64,000 bases of DNA from Bin55 sp965199895 (lineage in GTDB: Bacteria > Pseudomonadota > Gammaproteobacteria > Pseudomonadales > Azotimanducaceae): the NCBI GenBank assembly GCA_965199895.1, contig CBDATJ010000011.1:1-64000 (forward strand), written 5' to 3'. Positions 18,633 through 27,309 of the stretch are shown piece after piece. Numbering within the stretch: the first letter of the stretch is position 1; every line of letters begins with the position of its first letter. Both the position numbers and the translations under genes were made by a program. Under the pieces are notes generated by a model that searched no databases, was not told the DNA's origin, and saw only the letters and a program-made list of their open reading frames with translations.

Positions 18633-19549
18633 AAACTGCCTTTATGTTTCCTGGTCAAGGTTCTCAGTCAGTTGGTATGTTTGCAGACTTGAGTGAATTG
18701 GGGAGTAGCATTGAGGATCGATTAGCACAAGCTTCGGATTTGATTGATGTAGACTTGGTAGACATCGTGAGAAACGGTCCCGCGGAGCTGCTTAACCAAA
18801 CTGCGAATACCCAACCCGCTCTGTTGGCAGGTTCTTTCGGTCTGTTTGAATTATTTCAAGACAAATGTCACTCTAAACCGGATGTGATGGCAGGACATAG
18901 CTTGGGAGAATACACAGCCTTGACTGCCAGTGGTGCTCTGGAGTTTGAAACTGCCATCCAACTAGTTCGACGACGGGGTGAACTGATGCAAGAGGCAGTT
19001 CCTATCGGCCATGGTGCCATGGCAGCGGTTCTCGGTTTGGATGACGATCAGCTTCGTGAAGTGTGTGATAGTGTGGATGGAACGGTCTCTCCCGCAAACT
19101 TCAATTCCCCAGGTCAGATCGTGATCGCAGGAGAAAAGAGTGCTGTGGAGGCTGCGTCGGAACGATGTACTGCAAAGGGTGCATCAAGAGTCATTCCAAT
19201 CGATGTCAGTGTGCCCAGTCACTGTCCTTTGATGGACTCTGCTGCGGACAAATTTTCAGAGGTGCTTGCTGCAACCACAATCACACCTCCGTCGATCCCT
19301 ATCTTTCAAAACGTCGACACAAAGCCCACGCAAGATGCGGATGTTATTCGCGAGAAACTAGCAGCTCAGCTGAATTCACCTGTTTTGTGGCATCAAAGCG
19401 TTCATGCGATGGCGCAAACGGGAATTGACACGTTTATTGAGTGTGGTCCGGGCAAAATACTCACCGGATTGATGCGTCGAATTGATCGTTCACTGAGTGC
19501 AACTGCGGTCGGTGATTTAAGAGGATTTACGAAAATGGTGGAATCATGA
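18629..19549 (+). CDS. fabD: Malonyl-CoA-ACP transacylase
   Basis: A 306-residue enzyme that loads malonyl from CoA onto ACP. The start is TTG 18629 inside the plsX stop (TTGA overlap), with GGAGAAGGAG just upstream as a strong ribosome site; protein MKTAFMFPGQGSQSVGM is the expected FabD start. The catalytic serine is S91 in GHSLGEY; Arg in the VRRRGELMQ motif and His in VPSHCPLM complete the active site, and ECGPGKILTGL is near the end. It overlaps fabG by ATGA. Confidence 0.96.
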   Translation: MKTAFMFPGQGSQSVGMFADLSELGSSIEDRLAQASDLIDVDLVDIVRNGPAELLNQTANTQPALLAGSFGLFELFQDKCHSKPDVMAGHSLGEYTALTASGALEFETAIQLVRRRGELMQEAVPIGHGAMAAVLGLDDDQLREVCDSVDGTVSPANFNSPGQIVIAGEKSAVEAASERCTAKGASRVIPIDVSVPSHCPLMDSAADKFSEVLAATTITPPSIPIFQNVDTKPTQDADVIREKLAAQLNSPVLWHQSVHAMAQTGIDTFIECGPGKILTGLMRRIDRSLSATAVGDLRGFTKMVES

Positions 19550-20274
19550 GTGAGCGAACTGCAATGGTCACCGGAGCGAGTCGTGGGATTGGCGCAGCGA
19601 TTGCTTCTAGATTAACCCAAGCAGGATTTCTTGTCATAGGAACAGCAACTTCAGAATCGGGAGCAGAATCCATCTCTCAATTTTTGGGCGATCAAGGGAT
19701 AGGTATGCCATTGAGATTGCAAGACAGTGATTCAATCACTGCTGCTATGAAACATGTGGCTGAACTCGGACGCTCGATTGATGTGTTGGTCAACAACGCT
19801 GGTATGACACGAGATACCCTGTTGCTTCGCATGTCTGATGCAATGTGGACTGAAGTGGTGGAGGCCAACTTAAATGGCATGTTCCGCGTGACCAAAGCAG
19901 TTTTGAGAGGCATGATGAAAAACCGTTGGGGACGCATCATCAATCTCAGTTCTGTGGTTGCACGTTCCGGAAATCCTGGTCAAGCAAACTATGCGGCATC
20001 TAAAGCAGGAATCGAAGGATTTACTCGTGCCATGGCACAAGAAGTGGCGAGTAGGAACATTACAGTCAATTGTGTCGCACCGGGATTTATTGAAACAGAT
20101 ATGACTGCTGGGTTACCCGAATCGGTTCAAGAAGAGTTCAAATCACGTATCCCAATGGGGCGAATGGGCACTGCCGATGATGTTGCTGGTGTCGTTGAAT
20201 TTCTGGTGAGCGACCAAGCAAACTATATCACAGCTCAGACCATAGGTGTGAACGGTGGCCTGCTCGCTAACTGA
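19546..20274 (+). CDS. fabG: 3-oxoacyl-ACP reductase
   Basis: A 242-residue short-chain dehydrogenase reducing 3-oxoacyl-ACP with NADPH. The nucleotide motif TGASRGIGAAIA is at residues 9-20, NNAG at 83-86, and the catalytic set is N108, S136, Y149 and K153 (YAASK). GFIETDMT and the C-terminal TIGVNGGLLAN are typical of FabG. It is coupled to fabD by a 4-base overlap and lies 93 bases before acpP. Confidence 0.96.
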   Translation: MSERTAMVTGASRGIGAAIASRLTQAGFLVIGTATSESGAESISQFLGDQGIGMPLRLQDSDSITAAMKHVAELGRSIDVLVNNAGMTRDTLLLRMSDAMWTEVVEANLNGMFRVTKAVLRGMMKNRWGRIINLSSVVARSGNPGQANYAASKAGIEGFTRAMAQEVASRNITVNCVAPGFIETDMTAGLPESVQEEFKSRIPMGRMGTADDVAGVVEFLVSDQANYITAQTIGVNGGLLAN

Positions 20275-20311
20275 AATAGGAATAAATATCCATAAAATAC
20301 CCAGCTCACTG

Positions 20312-20323
20312 TTCGTGCACGAA
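20312..20323. promoter_or_regulatory. Perfect 12-bp palindrome upstream of acpP
   Basis: TTCGTGCACGAA is a perfect palindrome in the 93-base fabG-acpP gap, 45 bases before the acpP ATG. It may be an operator or part of an acpP-specific promoter, since acpP usually needs extra transcription. It is not a LexA box (no CTGT-N8-ACAG). A chance palindrome of this length in a given gap is possible, so the assignment is tentative. Confidence 0.35.
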
Positions 20324-20367
20324 TAGTATCCTTTCGTTTACATCGAGATACGGAGACAAAAATACGA

Positions 20368-20619
20368 ATGAGTTCTATTGAAGACCGCGTAAAGAGACTG
20401 ATCGCTGAACAACTCAAGAGCGAGTTGGCTGATGTCACAGATAAAGCATCGCTTATGGACGATCTCGGTGCTGATTCACTGGACACCGTTGAATTAGTGA
20501 TGGCCCTTGAAGAGGAATTCGAGACCGAAATCCCCGACGAGGACGCAGAAAACATTACCACAGTCAAAGAGGTAATCGACTACATCAAGAAACATGTAGG
20601 AGATGACTCAGACAATTAA
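20368..20619 (+). CDS. acpP: Acyl carrier protein
   Basis: An 83-residue acidic carrier. The phosphopantetheine site is S37 in LGADSLDTVELVM, the universal ACP motif, and the DEDAENITTVKEVIDYI helix follows. It carries growing acyl chains for FabD, FabG and FabF around it. ATG 20368 has GGAG at about 20351 as ribosome site. Its spacing from both neighbours (93 and 84 bases) leaves room for its own promoter. Confidence 0.98.
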   Translation: MSSIEDRVKRLIAEQLKSELADVTDKASLMDDLGADSLDTVELVMALEEEFETEIPDEDAENITTVKEVIDYIKKHVGDDSDN

Positions 20620-20703
20620 TACTCATGCAAATCAATTTCGATTAGCATGACTATTAGTTTGATGATCTCAACAACACCGAGCTCTCTAGGGGGGTCTGTG
20701 TAG

Positions 20704-21936
20704 ATGACTCGGAAACGTGTTGTTGTTACCGGTATGGGTGTGATCACTCCCATTGGTCACAGCGTCGATGAATTGTGGAGTAATTCGCTCAAGGGGGTAA
20801 GCGGAGTTTCCCATATTGATGCGTTTGATACTTCCAATCATCGGGTCAAAATCGGTGCTGGAATTAAAAACTTTGATCCTGCTGAATATATGGATCCAAA
20901 GGATGCAAGGCGTTACGACGAATTTATTCAAATTGGTTGCGCTGCTGCAGTGCAAGCTGTTCGCCAAGCGGGTATCGAACAATACTCCCACCCTAATCGG
21001 GTAGGGGTAGCTATAGGATCGGGTATCGGTGGAATTCGAACCATCTGTGCTCAAAACGAACTCTTGCAAAATCGAGGTCCGAGACGAGTATCTCCGTTCT
21101 TTATTCCTGCTAGCATTGCCAACATGATATCGGGCCTTGTGTCCATTGACTATGGTTTCAAGGGCCCGAATATTTCCATAGTCACCGCTTGTACAACCGG
21201 GGCTCACAACATCGGCTTTGGTGTGCGTATGATTCAGCATGGAGATGCTGATGTGATGGTGGCCGGGGGAGCTGAATGGTCCACTGCACCCGTTTCGGTT
21301 GCAGGATTCTCAGCTATGCGTGCACTGTCGACACGAAATGATGACCCCGAAAAGGCGAGTAGACCTTGGGATAGAGACAGAGATGGCTTTGTGTTGGGTG
21401 ATGGTGCTGGTGTTCTAGTTTTGGAATCTTATGAGAGTGCAAGTACCCGTGGTGCTGATATCCTTGCTGAAGTGAGAGGTTTTGGTATGAGTGCGGACGC
21501 ACATCACATCACCGGCCCTCCAGAGAACGGGGAGGGTGCAGTGCAATCGATGAGAAATGCATTAGCTGATGCGCAAATTTCAACCGATCAGATCCAATAT
21601 GTGAATGCACACGGTACGTCTACTCCACTGGGTGATGTTGTCGAAGCTAGAGCTATCAAATCGGTATTTGGTGCAGACACCAAAGTGATGGTGAGTTCAA
21701 CTAAATCCATGGTTGGACATCTATTGGGAGCTGCGGGTGCTGTCGAATCGATCATTTCGATTTTGGTGACACGCGACAATCACATCCCACCCACAATCAA
21801 TTTAGAAGACCCAGACGATGAATGCGACTTAGATTTCGTTCCTGGCACAGCCAGAGAAGCCACAGTCAACATGGCTCTGAGCAATTCGTTTGGTTTTGGT
21901 GGAACTAACGGCACCGTAATCTTCAGCCAAGTTTAA
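20704..21936 (+). CDS. fabF: 3-oxoacyl-ACP synthase II
   Basis: A 410-residue condensing enzyme (beta-ketoacyl-ACP synthase II) that elongates acyl-ACP. The catalytic cysteine is C163 in TACTTGAHN; the two histidines are in NAHGTSTPLGD and KSMVGHLLGAAG; SNSFGFGGTN closes the protein. This cysteine-His-His set distinguishes it from FabH. The start is ATG 20704 with a G-rich ribosome site. mltG follows after 2 bases; pabC, which sits here in E. coli, is missing. Confidence 0.97.
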   Translation: MTRKRVVVTGMGVITPIGHSVDELWSNSLKGVSGVSHIDAFDTSNHRVKIGAGIKNFDPAEYMDPKDARRYDEFIQIGCAAAVQAVRQAGIEQYSHPNRVGVAIGSGIGGIRTICAQNELLQNRGPRRVSPFFIPASIANMISGLVSIDYGFKGPNISIVTACTTGAHNIGFGVRMIQHGDADVMVAGGAEWSTAPVSVAGFSAMRALSTRNDDPEKASRPWDRDRDGFVLGDGAGVLVLESYESASTRGADILAEVRGFGMSADAHHITGPPENGEGAVQSMRNALADAQISTDQIQYVNAHGTSTPLGDVVEARAIKSVFGADTKVMVSSTKSMVGHLLGAAGAVESIISILVTRDNHIPPTINLEDPDDECDLDFVPGTAREATVNMALSNSFGFGGTNGTVIFSQV

Positions 21937-21938
21937 CC

Positions 21939-22964
21939 GTGTCGGTCAAAACTAGGTCACGACTGATCATGATGTTGGTTGTCTTGTTCACCTTCGTTGG
22001 TGTGGCAGTGATCTGTCATATTCAGATGTGGCTAAACCAAACCTACACGCCCACCCAACCTATCGCCTTCGTAGTGAGTGAAGGGGACACTTTCTCTGAA
22101 GTTGCAGAAAAACTTCAAACCTTCGGTTTGGTCGACAATTTACTGTACTTCAAACTCTATGCCTCCTTTCGAGGTAGTACCGAATCGATTCAAGCAGGTG
22201 AGTATTTATTTGAAGAAGAATATTCCCCAAGTGATGTGCTGAACAAGTTGGTGCAAGGTGCAGTCGTCAGCTATTCGGTAACCCTAATCGAAGGCGGTAC
22301 ATATCAAGATTTTCTGAATACACTCAACAATGCGCCCAATCTAGAATTTGATGTAGAGCACTGCATAGTTGAAATTGCTTTGGATTGTTTAGATATCTCA
22401 GATTGGTCAGACTACGCACCTACGTCTCATGGTGAGGGGTGGTTGTATCCCGACACTTACTATTATGATTCGAATACTCGTGCATCCCAGGTCTTGGTGA
22501 CCACTCACGAAAAGATGCTGAATCAATTACAAATGGCGTGGGATAACCGAATAGAAGCAGTCAAATTTGAAAATTTCTACCAATTGCTGACGCTAGCTTC
22601 GATAATCGAAAAAGAATCCAGCGTGGAAGATGAACGAAATCGTATCAGTGGAGTATTCACTCGTCGATTAGACCTTGGGATGAGGTTACAGACTGATCCG
22701 ACAATCATTTACTCGCTGGGCGAAGCGTTTGACGGGAACCTTACTCGGGAGCACTTGCGAACCGACACATCCTATAACACTTACACACGTCATGGGCTTC
22801 CACCCACTCCGATCTCCAACCCTAGTACTCGGTCTCTTGAAGCAGCGGCTCAACCGGCTGAAGGCGACGAACTTTACTTTGTCGCACGTGGAGATGGCAC
22901 TAGTGAGTTCTCAAGAACTCTAGAACAGCACAACATCGCAGTTCGCAAGTATCAGTTAGACTGA
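21939..22964 (+). CDS. mltG: Endolytic transglycosylase MltG
   Basis: A 341-residue inner-membrane protein with one N-terminal helix (residues 9-30) and a periplasmic YceG domain. It has a LysM-like portion (FVVSEGDTFSEVAEKL) and the catalytic region LASIIEKES with E224 matching the E. coli catalytic glutamate, followed by VFTRRLDLGMRLQTDPT and NTYTRHGLPPTPISNP. MltG cleaves nascent glycan strands and is thought to set their length. The start is GTG 21939. It belongs to the fab-tmk-holB transcription unit by spacing. Confidence 0.94.
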   Translation: MSVKTRSRLIMMLVVLFTFVGVAVICHIQMWLNQTYTPTQPIAFVVSEGDTFSEVAEKLQTFGLVDNLLYFKLYASFRGSTESIQAGEYLFEEEYSPSDVLNKLVQGAVVSYSVTLIEGGTYQDFLNTLNNAPNLEFDVEHCIVEIALDCLDISDWSDYAPTSHGEGWLYPDTYYYDSNTRASQVLVTTHEKMLNQLQMAWDNRIEAVKFENFYQLLTLASIIEKESSVEDERNRISGVFTRRLDLGMRLQTDPTIIYSLGEAFDGNLTREHLRTDTSYNTYTRHGLPPTPISNPSTRSLEAAAQPAEGDELYFVARGDGTSEFSRTLEQHNIAVRKYQLD

Positions 22965-22976
22965 TATGATCGGCAT

Positions 22977-23603
22977 ATGAAATGGGGCAAATTCATCACT
23001 CTTGAGGGGATCGACGGAGTCGGAAAGAGTACTCTAGTTCCCTATCTCGAAGATGCTCTCGCCCAAAAAGGGATACCGACCATTCACACTCGTGAACCTG
23101 GTGGTACCAAATTAGCTGAAGCCATTCGAGCACTTCTACTTGGTGCTTGGCGTGAAAATCTGAATGCGCAAACTGAGCTATTACTGATGTTTGCAGCACG
23201 ATCTCAACACGTCACCGAGTTCATAGTGCCCCACTTGCAAGAGGGAGAGTGGGTGCTTTGTGAACGTTTTTCTGATGCTTCACTAGCCTATCAAGGACAA
23301 GCGCGTGGTATTCCCGACGAGTACATTCACACTTTGCAAGATTTGATTCATCCCGACTGTTACCCTGACTTAACTTTATACCTTGACATCGACATCAAAT
23401 CGGCATGGAAACGTCGAAAAGACCGAAAAGAAGATCGATTTGAGCGCGAAAGCTACGAGTTCTTCTCTGAGGCACGAGAGTGCTATCAAGAATTGGCACG
23501 CACCCAAGACCATATACACCAAATTGATGCAACTCAATCTATAGACGAAGTTGCTCGTGAATCCATCAACGTGGTGCTGGAATTCGTAGAAAAATCACAG
23601 TGA
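22977..23603 (+). CDS. tmk: Thymidylate kinase
   Basis: A 208-residue kinase making dTDP from dTMP. The P-loop is LEGIDGVGKST (residues 9-19), the DRX-like segment is CERFSDASLAYQG, TREPGGT is the substrate loop, and the LID region has the basic KRRKDRKEDRFE. Length and all motifs are standard. It overlaps holB by GTGA, so the two replication-related genes are coupled. Confidence 0.96.
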   Translation: MKWGKFITLEGIDGVGKSTLVPYLEDALAQKGIPTIHTREPGGTKLAEAIRALLLGAWRENLNAQTELLLMFAARSQHVTEFIVPHLQEGEWVLCERFSDASLAYQGQARGIPDEYIHTLQDLIHPDCYPDLTLYLDIDIKSAWKRRKDRKEDRFERESYEFFSEARECYQELARTQDHIHQIDATQSIDEVARESINVVLEFVEKSQ

Positions 23604-24514
23604 CTGAAACCGTACCGTGGATTGAACGCTGTGTTCAGAATCTTGCTCAAAACAACTTTTTTGAACGATTACCACCGGGAGTGTTGATCGATGCACAACC
23701 GTATTGGGGTGTTGAAGAGTTAGCCGTTCAAATGGTGCAACGAATCGTGGGGATGAAGGGAGATCCTCGTCTCGTACCACACTCCGATGTCTTGTGGGTC
23801 AAACCAGAAGAGACACAACTCAAAGTTAATCAAATACGTGATGCGATCTACTATGCTCATCTATCAGCTCAGGTCGCATCTAGAAAAGTGATTGTTCTAG
23901 ACGGATTGGAACATGCGAGTATCGAAGCGTCCAACGCTCTTCTGAAGTCTCTCGAAGAACCACCTGCTACGTCTCATTGGTTGTTAATCAGTACCGCGTT
24001 TGATCGTTTGTTACCAACCATAAGGAGTCGATGTCAGCGGGTACGGTTGGTTCCGGGTCCAGAGAAAGAAATCACCAATTGGCTGTTAGCTCAGGGAATC
24101 CCAGAGCATGATTTACCCCATGCCATGGTTGAATACGGTGGGGCACCGTATGCGATTTTGAATGCTCTACAAGCAGAACAGCAGTCGCTCAGAGCAGTGC
24201 TATTGCAAGTATGGAAGCAACCCGCTCTTGATCTGTCGGTAGTCAACGAATTTAAGAATCATGATTTGGATGATCTGTTGGTGCGCTGGATGCGAATCAC
24301 CCAGCGTATGCTTGGTAACCGCTTTACTCTAGTAGCATACGAATTCTGGGATGAACTGGTTGCAACTCGACGCGCCATTCACTATCAAACCCATCCCAAT
24401 CCTATGCTGCAATTAGAACGTCTATTGATTTTGTGGTCCAGACTAGGACCGACCGCTCAACTGCGTAAGCGGTATGTTAAAGTAGATCTAACTGAGCCTC
24501 CACCTCACGAGTGA
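23600..24514 (+). CDS. holB: DNA polymerase III delta' subunit
   Basis: A 304-residue clamp-loader subunit. It keeps the AAA+ fold segments VLDGLEHASIEASNALLKSLEEPP, which in pieces (EHASIEASNALLK and LEEPP) are the most conserved part of delta' proteins, and SRCQRVRL (the arginine-finger SRC motif). There is no intact Walker A and no zinc cysteines, as expected for an ATP-non-hydrolysing delta'. The start is GTG 23600 inside the tmk stop. The 3' end overlaps convergent pepQ by 38 bases. Confidence 0.9.
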   Translation: MTETVPWIERCVQNLAQNNFFERLPPGVLIDAQPYWGVEELAVQMVQRIVGMKGDPRLVPHSDVLWVKPEETQLKVNQIRDAIYYAHLSAQVASRKVIVLDGLEHASIEASNALLKSLEEPPATSHWLLISTAFDRLLPTIRSRCQRVRLVPGPEKEITNWLLAQGIPEHDLPHAMVEYGGAPYAILNALQAEQQSLRAVLLQVWKQPALDLSVVNEFKNHDLDDLLVRWMRITQRMLGNRFTLVAYEFWDELVATRRAIHYQTHPNPMLQLERLLILWSRLGPTAQLRKRYVKVDLTEPPPHE

Positions 24515-25811
24515 TGTTTCTCACTCCACCTTCATGGACGAAGACATTGTCTTCGATGCGAACACCACCATAGGGCATTAACTCCTCAACCTTAGACCAG
24601 TCTACATCTTTGTGGCCGCGAATCTTGTCTAACAAGAGGGGAATAAAGTAGACTCCTGGTTCTACCGTGAAGACCATGTCTGGTTCTATGTGCCGTATCA
24701 GTCTCAGCGAAGGGAATCTATCCGGAGGTTGTCCCTTATTGCCTTCAAGATCAACTATGTGTCCGCCTACATCATGGGTTTGCAGCCCTATGAGGTGTCC
24801 GGTACCGTGTGGGTAGAACACATCGGTTAGCTCCTGTTCGAACGCAGATTCCGGAGTGCAAGTCAAGACTCCTTGGCTATGCAGAACACGACCCATCGCT
24901 AAATGTGCGGCTTCATGAAGCTCAGAGAACTCTTTAAAACTACTGATCTTGTTAACTAATTGTTGTTGCTCATCATCCACCAAACCCACAAGGTCTGCAA
25001 ACACATCAAATTGACGATTGCTGTACGTCCGGGTGATGTCTGAGTGATAACACCAGCTCTTGGCTCCCGCATCGATCAACAAGCTGAGGTGTTTTTTGGG
25101 AGGTTCTCGGTCATAAAGGTTGTAGTGCAGTGTCCTACCGTGGGTGTTCAGGGCTACGATGTTGGGGTAAGGGAGTTCAACATATAACTGGTTGGTTTTG
25201 GCAAGGTAGTCAGCATTGATTTCAAACTCACTCTTTTTGTACCTAAACCCCCTATAGGCAGCACGATGACCTTTTAACGCTCTTTCGGTGGATTGCTCGA
25301 TCTGAGTAATTTCAAATTCAGTTTTGTACGCTCGCAGATACGCCAGTTGATTGAAAAAAGTTTCAGAAGGAATCTCGACATTCTCTTGGTCTGCATAGGT
25401 GGCTTGATGAGGTCCAACCATCGCAACTCGAGAATATTCAGATAGGTGTTGAACACATGCAGATTCGAGTGCATCAACAGTTTTGTAGACTTCGCACTCC
25501 AGGACGCGGGTTAAATGAGAGGGGACTTCAGAGGGAATGTACCAGAAATCGTCCGGACAGTACCAGAGTAGTCGCGGTTTTCGTTTGAGATCGAACAGCA
25601 ATACACAAGCTACGCTCTGTTCGGACACCGTCCATTGCAAAAAGTAGGGGTTGGCATGAAACGGCGATGTTTGATCATCATCGTAGTAGAGTGTATCTGA
25701 TCCAGCATAAATCAAGGCGCACTCATACGAGTTCCGTTCTAGAAGCATTGACCATCGAGTGGAAACGACATTCAAATGTTCGCGAAATTGAGAGTCATCA
25801 AATGGGGTCAT
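24477..25811 (-). CDS. pepQ: Xaa-Pro dipeptidase
   Basis: A 444-residue M24B metallopeptidase, nearly the same length as E. coli PepQ (443). The dinuclear metal ligands are recognisable: the two Asp in LLIDAGAKSWCYHSDITRTY, the His in HGTGHLIGLQTHD, the Glu in FTVEPGVYF, and the Glu in GVRIEDNV. It hydrolyses Xaa-Pro dipeptides and, in E. coli, also some organophosphate-like compounds. It is transcribed away from the molybdoenzyme genes and converges on holB with a 38-base overlap. Confidence 0.93.
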   Translation of the reverse strand: MTPFDDSQFREHLNVVSTRWSMLLERNSYECALIYAGSDTLYYDDDQTSPFHANPYFLQWTVSEQSVACVLLFDLKRKPRLLWYCPDDFWYIPSEVPSHLTRVLECEVYKTVDALESACVQHLSEYSRVAMVGPHQATYADQENVEIPSETFFNQLAYLRAYKTEFEITQIEQSTERALKGHRAAYRGFRYKKSEFEINADYLAKTNQLYVELPYPNIVALNTHGRTLHYNLYDREPPKKHLSLLIDAGAKSWCYHSDITRTYSNRQFDVFADLVGLVDDEQQQLVNKISSFKEFSELHEAAHLAMGRVLHSQGVLTCTPESAFEQELTDVFYPHGTGHLIGLQTHDVGGHIVDLEGNKGQPPDRFPSLRLIRHIEPDMVFTVEPGVYFIPLLLDKIRGHKDVDWSKVEELMPYGGVRIEDNVFVHEGGVRNITREVEAQLDLL

Positions 25812-25915
25812 ATTGGGGTTATCTCACTTGGTGATGGTTAGTGTTGCGTGTTTAGTGAGCGGTCAATGATTAAAATTTTAGCCGGGTTACTTCCGAGTAA
25901 ATTTATAGCTAAAGA

Positions 25916-26806
25916 ATGGAAAATTACGGATACGTAGCCCCCAGAACGGTCAAAGAAACGCTCTCAATTTTGGGTGATTGTGCCGTCAAAGGGGAACGCG
26001 CACAAATACTCGCCGGAGGGACTGATTTGATTGTACAAATGCGCACAACAGACAAAGCCCCACGGTTGTTGGTGGACATCAAACACCTCGTAGAGACCAC
26101 CGCTGTTGAATTTAATGAAAGTGATGTTTATACCGGCGCAGCAGTTCCGTGCGGTGTGCTGTATGAAAACCAAAAGTTGAAAGATCTGTTCCCCGGATTA
26201 CTCGAATCAGCTGATTTGATCGGTTCGACACAAATTCAAGGTAGAGCGTCTATCGGTGGAAATCTCTGTAATTCATCACCTGCGGCAGATACCGTTCCAG
26301 CGCTGTTTGTCAACGGAGCAGTTTGTGTGATTGCGACTCCTAGTGGAGCAATCAAAGTTCCAGTAGAACGCTTTGTTACTGGGGTTGGACGAAATTGTCT
26401 AGAATCGGATCAATTTTTACTGGGTTTCCGACTCCCACGCCCTCGACCACGCACGGCAGACGGTTATTTGAGGTTTATTCCTCGTACAGAAATGGATATT
26501 GCGGTCGCGAGTGCTGGAGTTTCACTGACGCTGGATGAGGAGGGAACATGCACACACGCTAAGGTCAGTATTGGAGCAGTCGCTCCAACCGTATTGGATG
26601 TACCTGCAGCAGCTCATGCTTTGATCGGTACCAAGTTGGATGACCATTCCATGAAGTTGGCAGCTGATGAATGCAGCAACGCTGCGTCTCCAATCAACGA
26701 CAAACGAGGAACGATCACTTATCGCAAGAAAGTTGTTGGAGTCCTGTGCCGCCGAGCTGCACAGCGTGCGTATGAACGAGTCAGCAGTCGAGATAGAAAA
26801 AGGTAG
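25916..26806 (+). CDS. FAD-binding subunit of a xanthine dehydrogenase-family enzyme
   Basis: A 296-residue FAD subunit of the CoxM/HcrB class. FAD motifs are AGGTDLIVQMR (about residues 38-48) and TIGGNLCNSSPAADTVPAL type (here ASIGGNLCNSSPAADT), followed by the CO-dehydrogenase-flavoprotein C-terminal domain ending TYRKKVVGVLCRRA. It carries electrons from the iron-sulfur subunit to an acceptor. It lacks the extra 4Fe-4S insertion of 4-hydroxybenzoyl-CoA reductase. The gene order FAD, Fe-S, Mo is that of coxMSL. The substrate is unknown. Confidence 0.88.
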   Translation: MENYGYVAPRTVKETLSILGDCAVKGERAQILAGGTDLIVQMRTTDKAPRLLVDIKHLVETTAVEFNESDVYTGAAVPCGVLYENQKLKDLFPGLLESADLIGSTQIQGRASIGGNLCNSSPAADTVPALFVNGAVCVIATPSGAIKVPVERFVTGVGRNCLESDQFLLGFRLPRPRPRTADGYLRFIPRTEMDIAVASAGVSLTLDEEGTCTHAKVSIGAVAPTVLDVPAAAHALIGTKLDDHSMKLAADECSNAASPINDKRGTITYRKKVVGVLCRRAAQRAYERVSSRDRKR

Positions 26807-26810
26807 ATTC

Positions 26811-27308
26811 ATGGACAAAATTCACGTATCCACACGCGTCAACGATCGACTCCTGGAGGTTCTTTGTGAGCCTCATCAATCTCTTTTGGATTTACTCCGA
26901 GACGAATTGGGTATGACCGGAACTAAAGAAGGATGTGGAACCGGAGATTGTGGCGCATGCAGCGTATTACTCAATAATCGCTTGGTTTGCTCCTGTTTGG
27001 TTCTTGCACCAGAAATCAATGACCAGGAGGTGGTTACCGTAGAGGGAATCTCAGATTCTCAAGAAGGATTGCACATAGTCCAACGTAAGTTCTTGGAACA
27101 CGCAGCCCTCCAGTGTGGCATTTGTACTCCCGGTCTGATAGTCGCATCGAAAGCACTATTGGATAAAAATCCAACACCCGATGAAACAACGATCCGGTAT
27201 TGGTTGGCAGGTAATCTCTGTCGATGTACTGGATATGACAAAATTATTCGAGCGGTTCAAGATGCGGTTGATGAATTAGCTCAAACTCGTGCAGATGAGG
27301 AAGTTTGA
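26811..27308 (+). CDS. 2Fe-2S subunit of a xanthine dehydrogenase-family enzyme
   Basis: A 165-residue two-cluster ferredoxin-like subunit. The plant-type 2Fe-2S cluster ligands are in EGCGTGDCGACSVLLN plus a following C (VCSC), and the second cluster ligands are in QCGICTPG and CRCTGYD. The start used is ATG 26811, 4 bases after the preceding stop and directly in front of the conserved N-terminus; a longer in-frame extension back to 26667 would overlap the FAD subunit by 140 bases and is unlikely. It passes electrons from the molybdenum centre to FAD. Confidence 0.92.
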   Translation: MDKIHVSTRVNDRLLEVLCEPHQSLLDLLRDELGMTGTKEGCGTGDCGACSVLLNNRLVCSCLVLAPEINDQEVVTVEGISDSQEGLHIVQRKFLEHAALQCGICTPGLIVASKALLDKNPTPDETTIRYWLAGNLCRCTGYDKIIRAVQDAVDELAQTRADEEV

Positions 27309-27309
27309 A

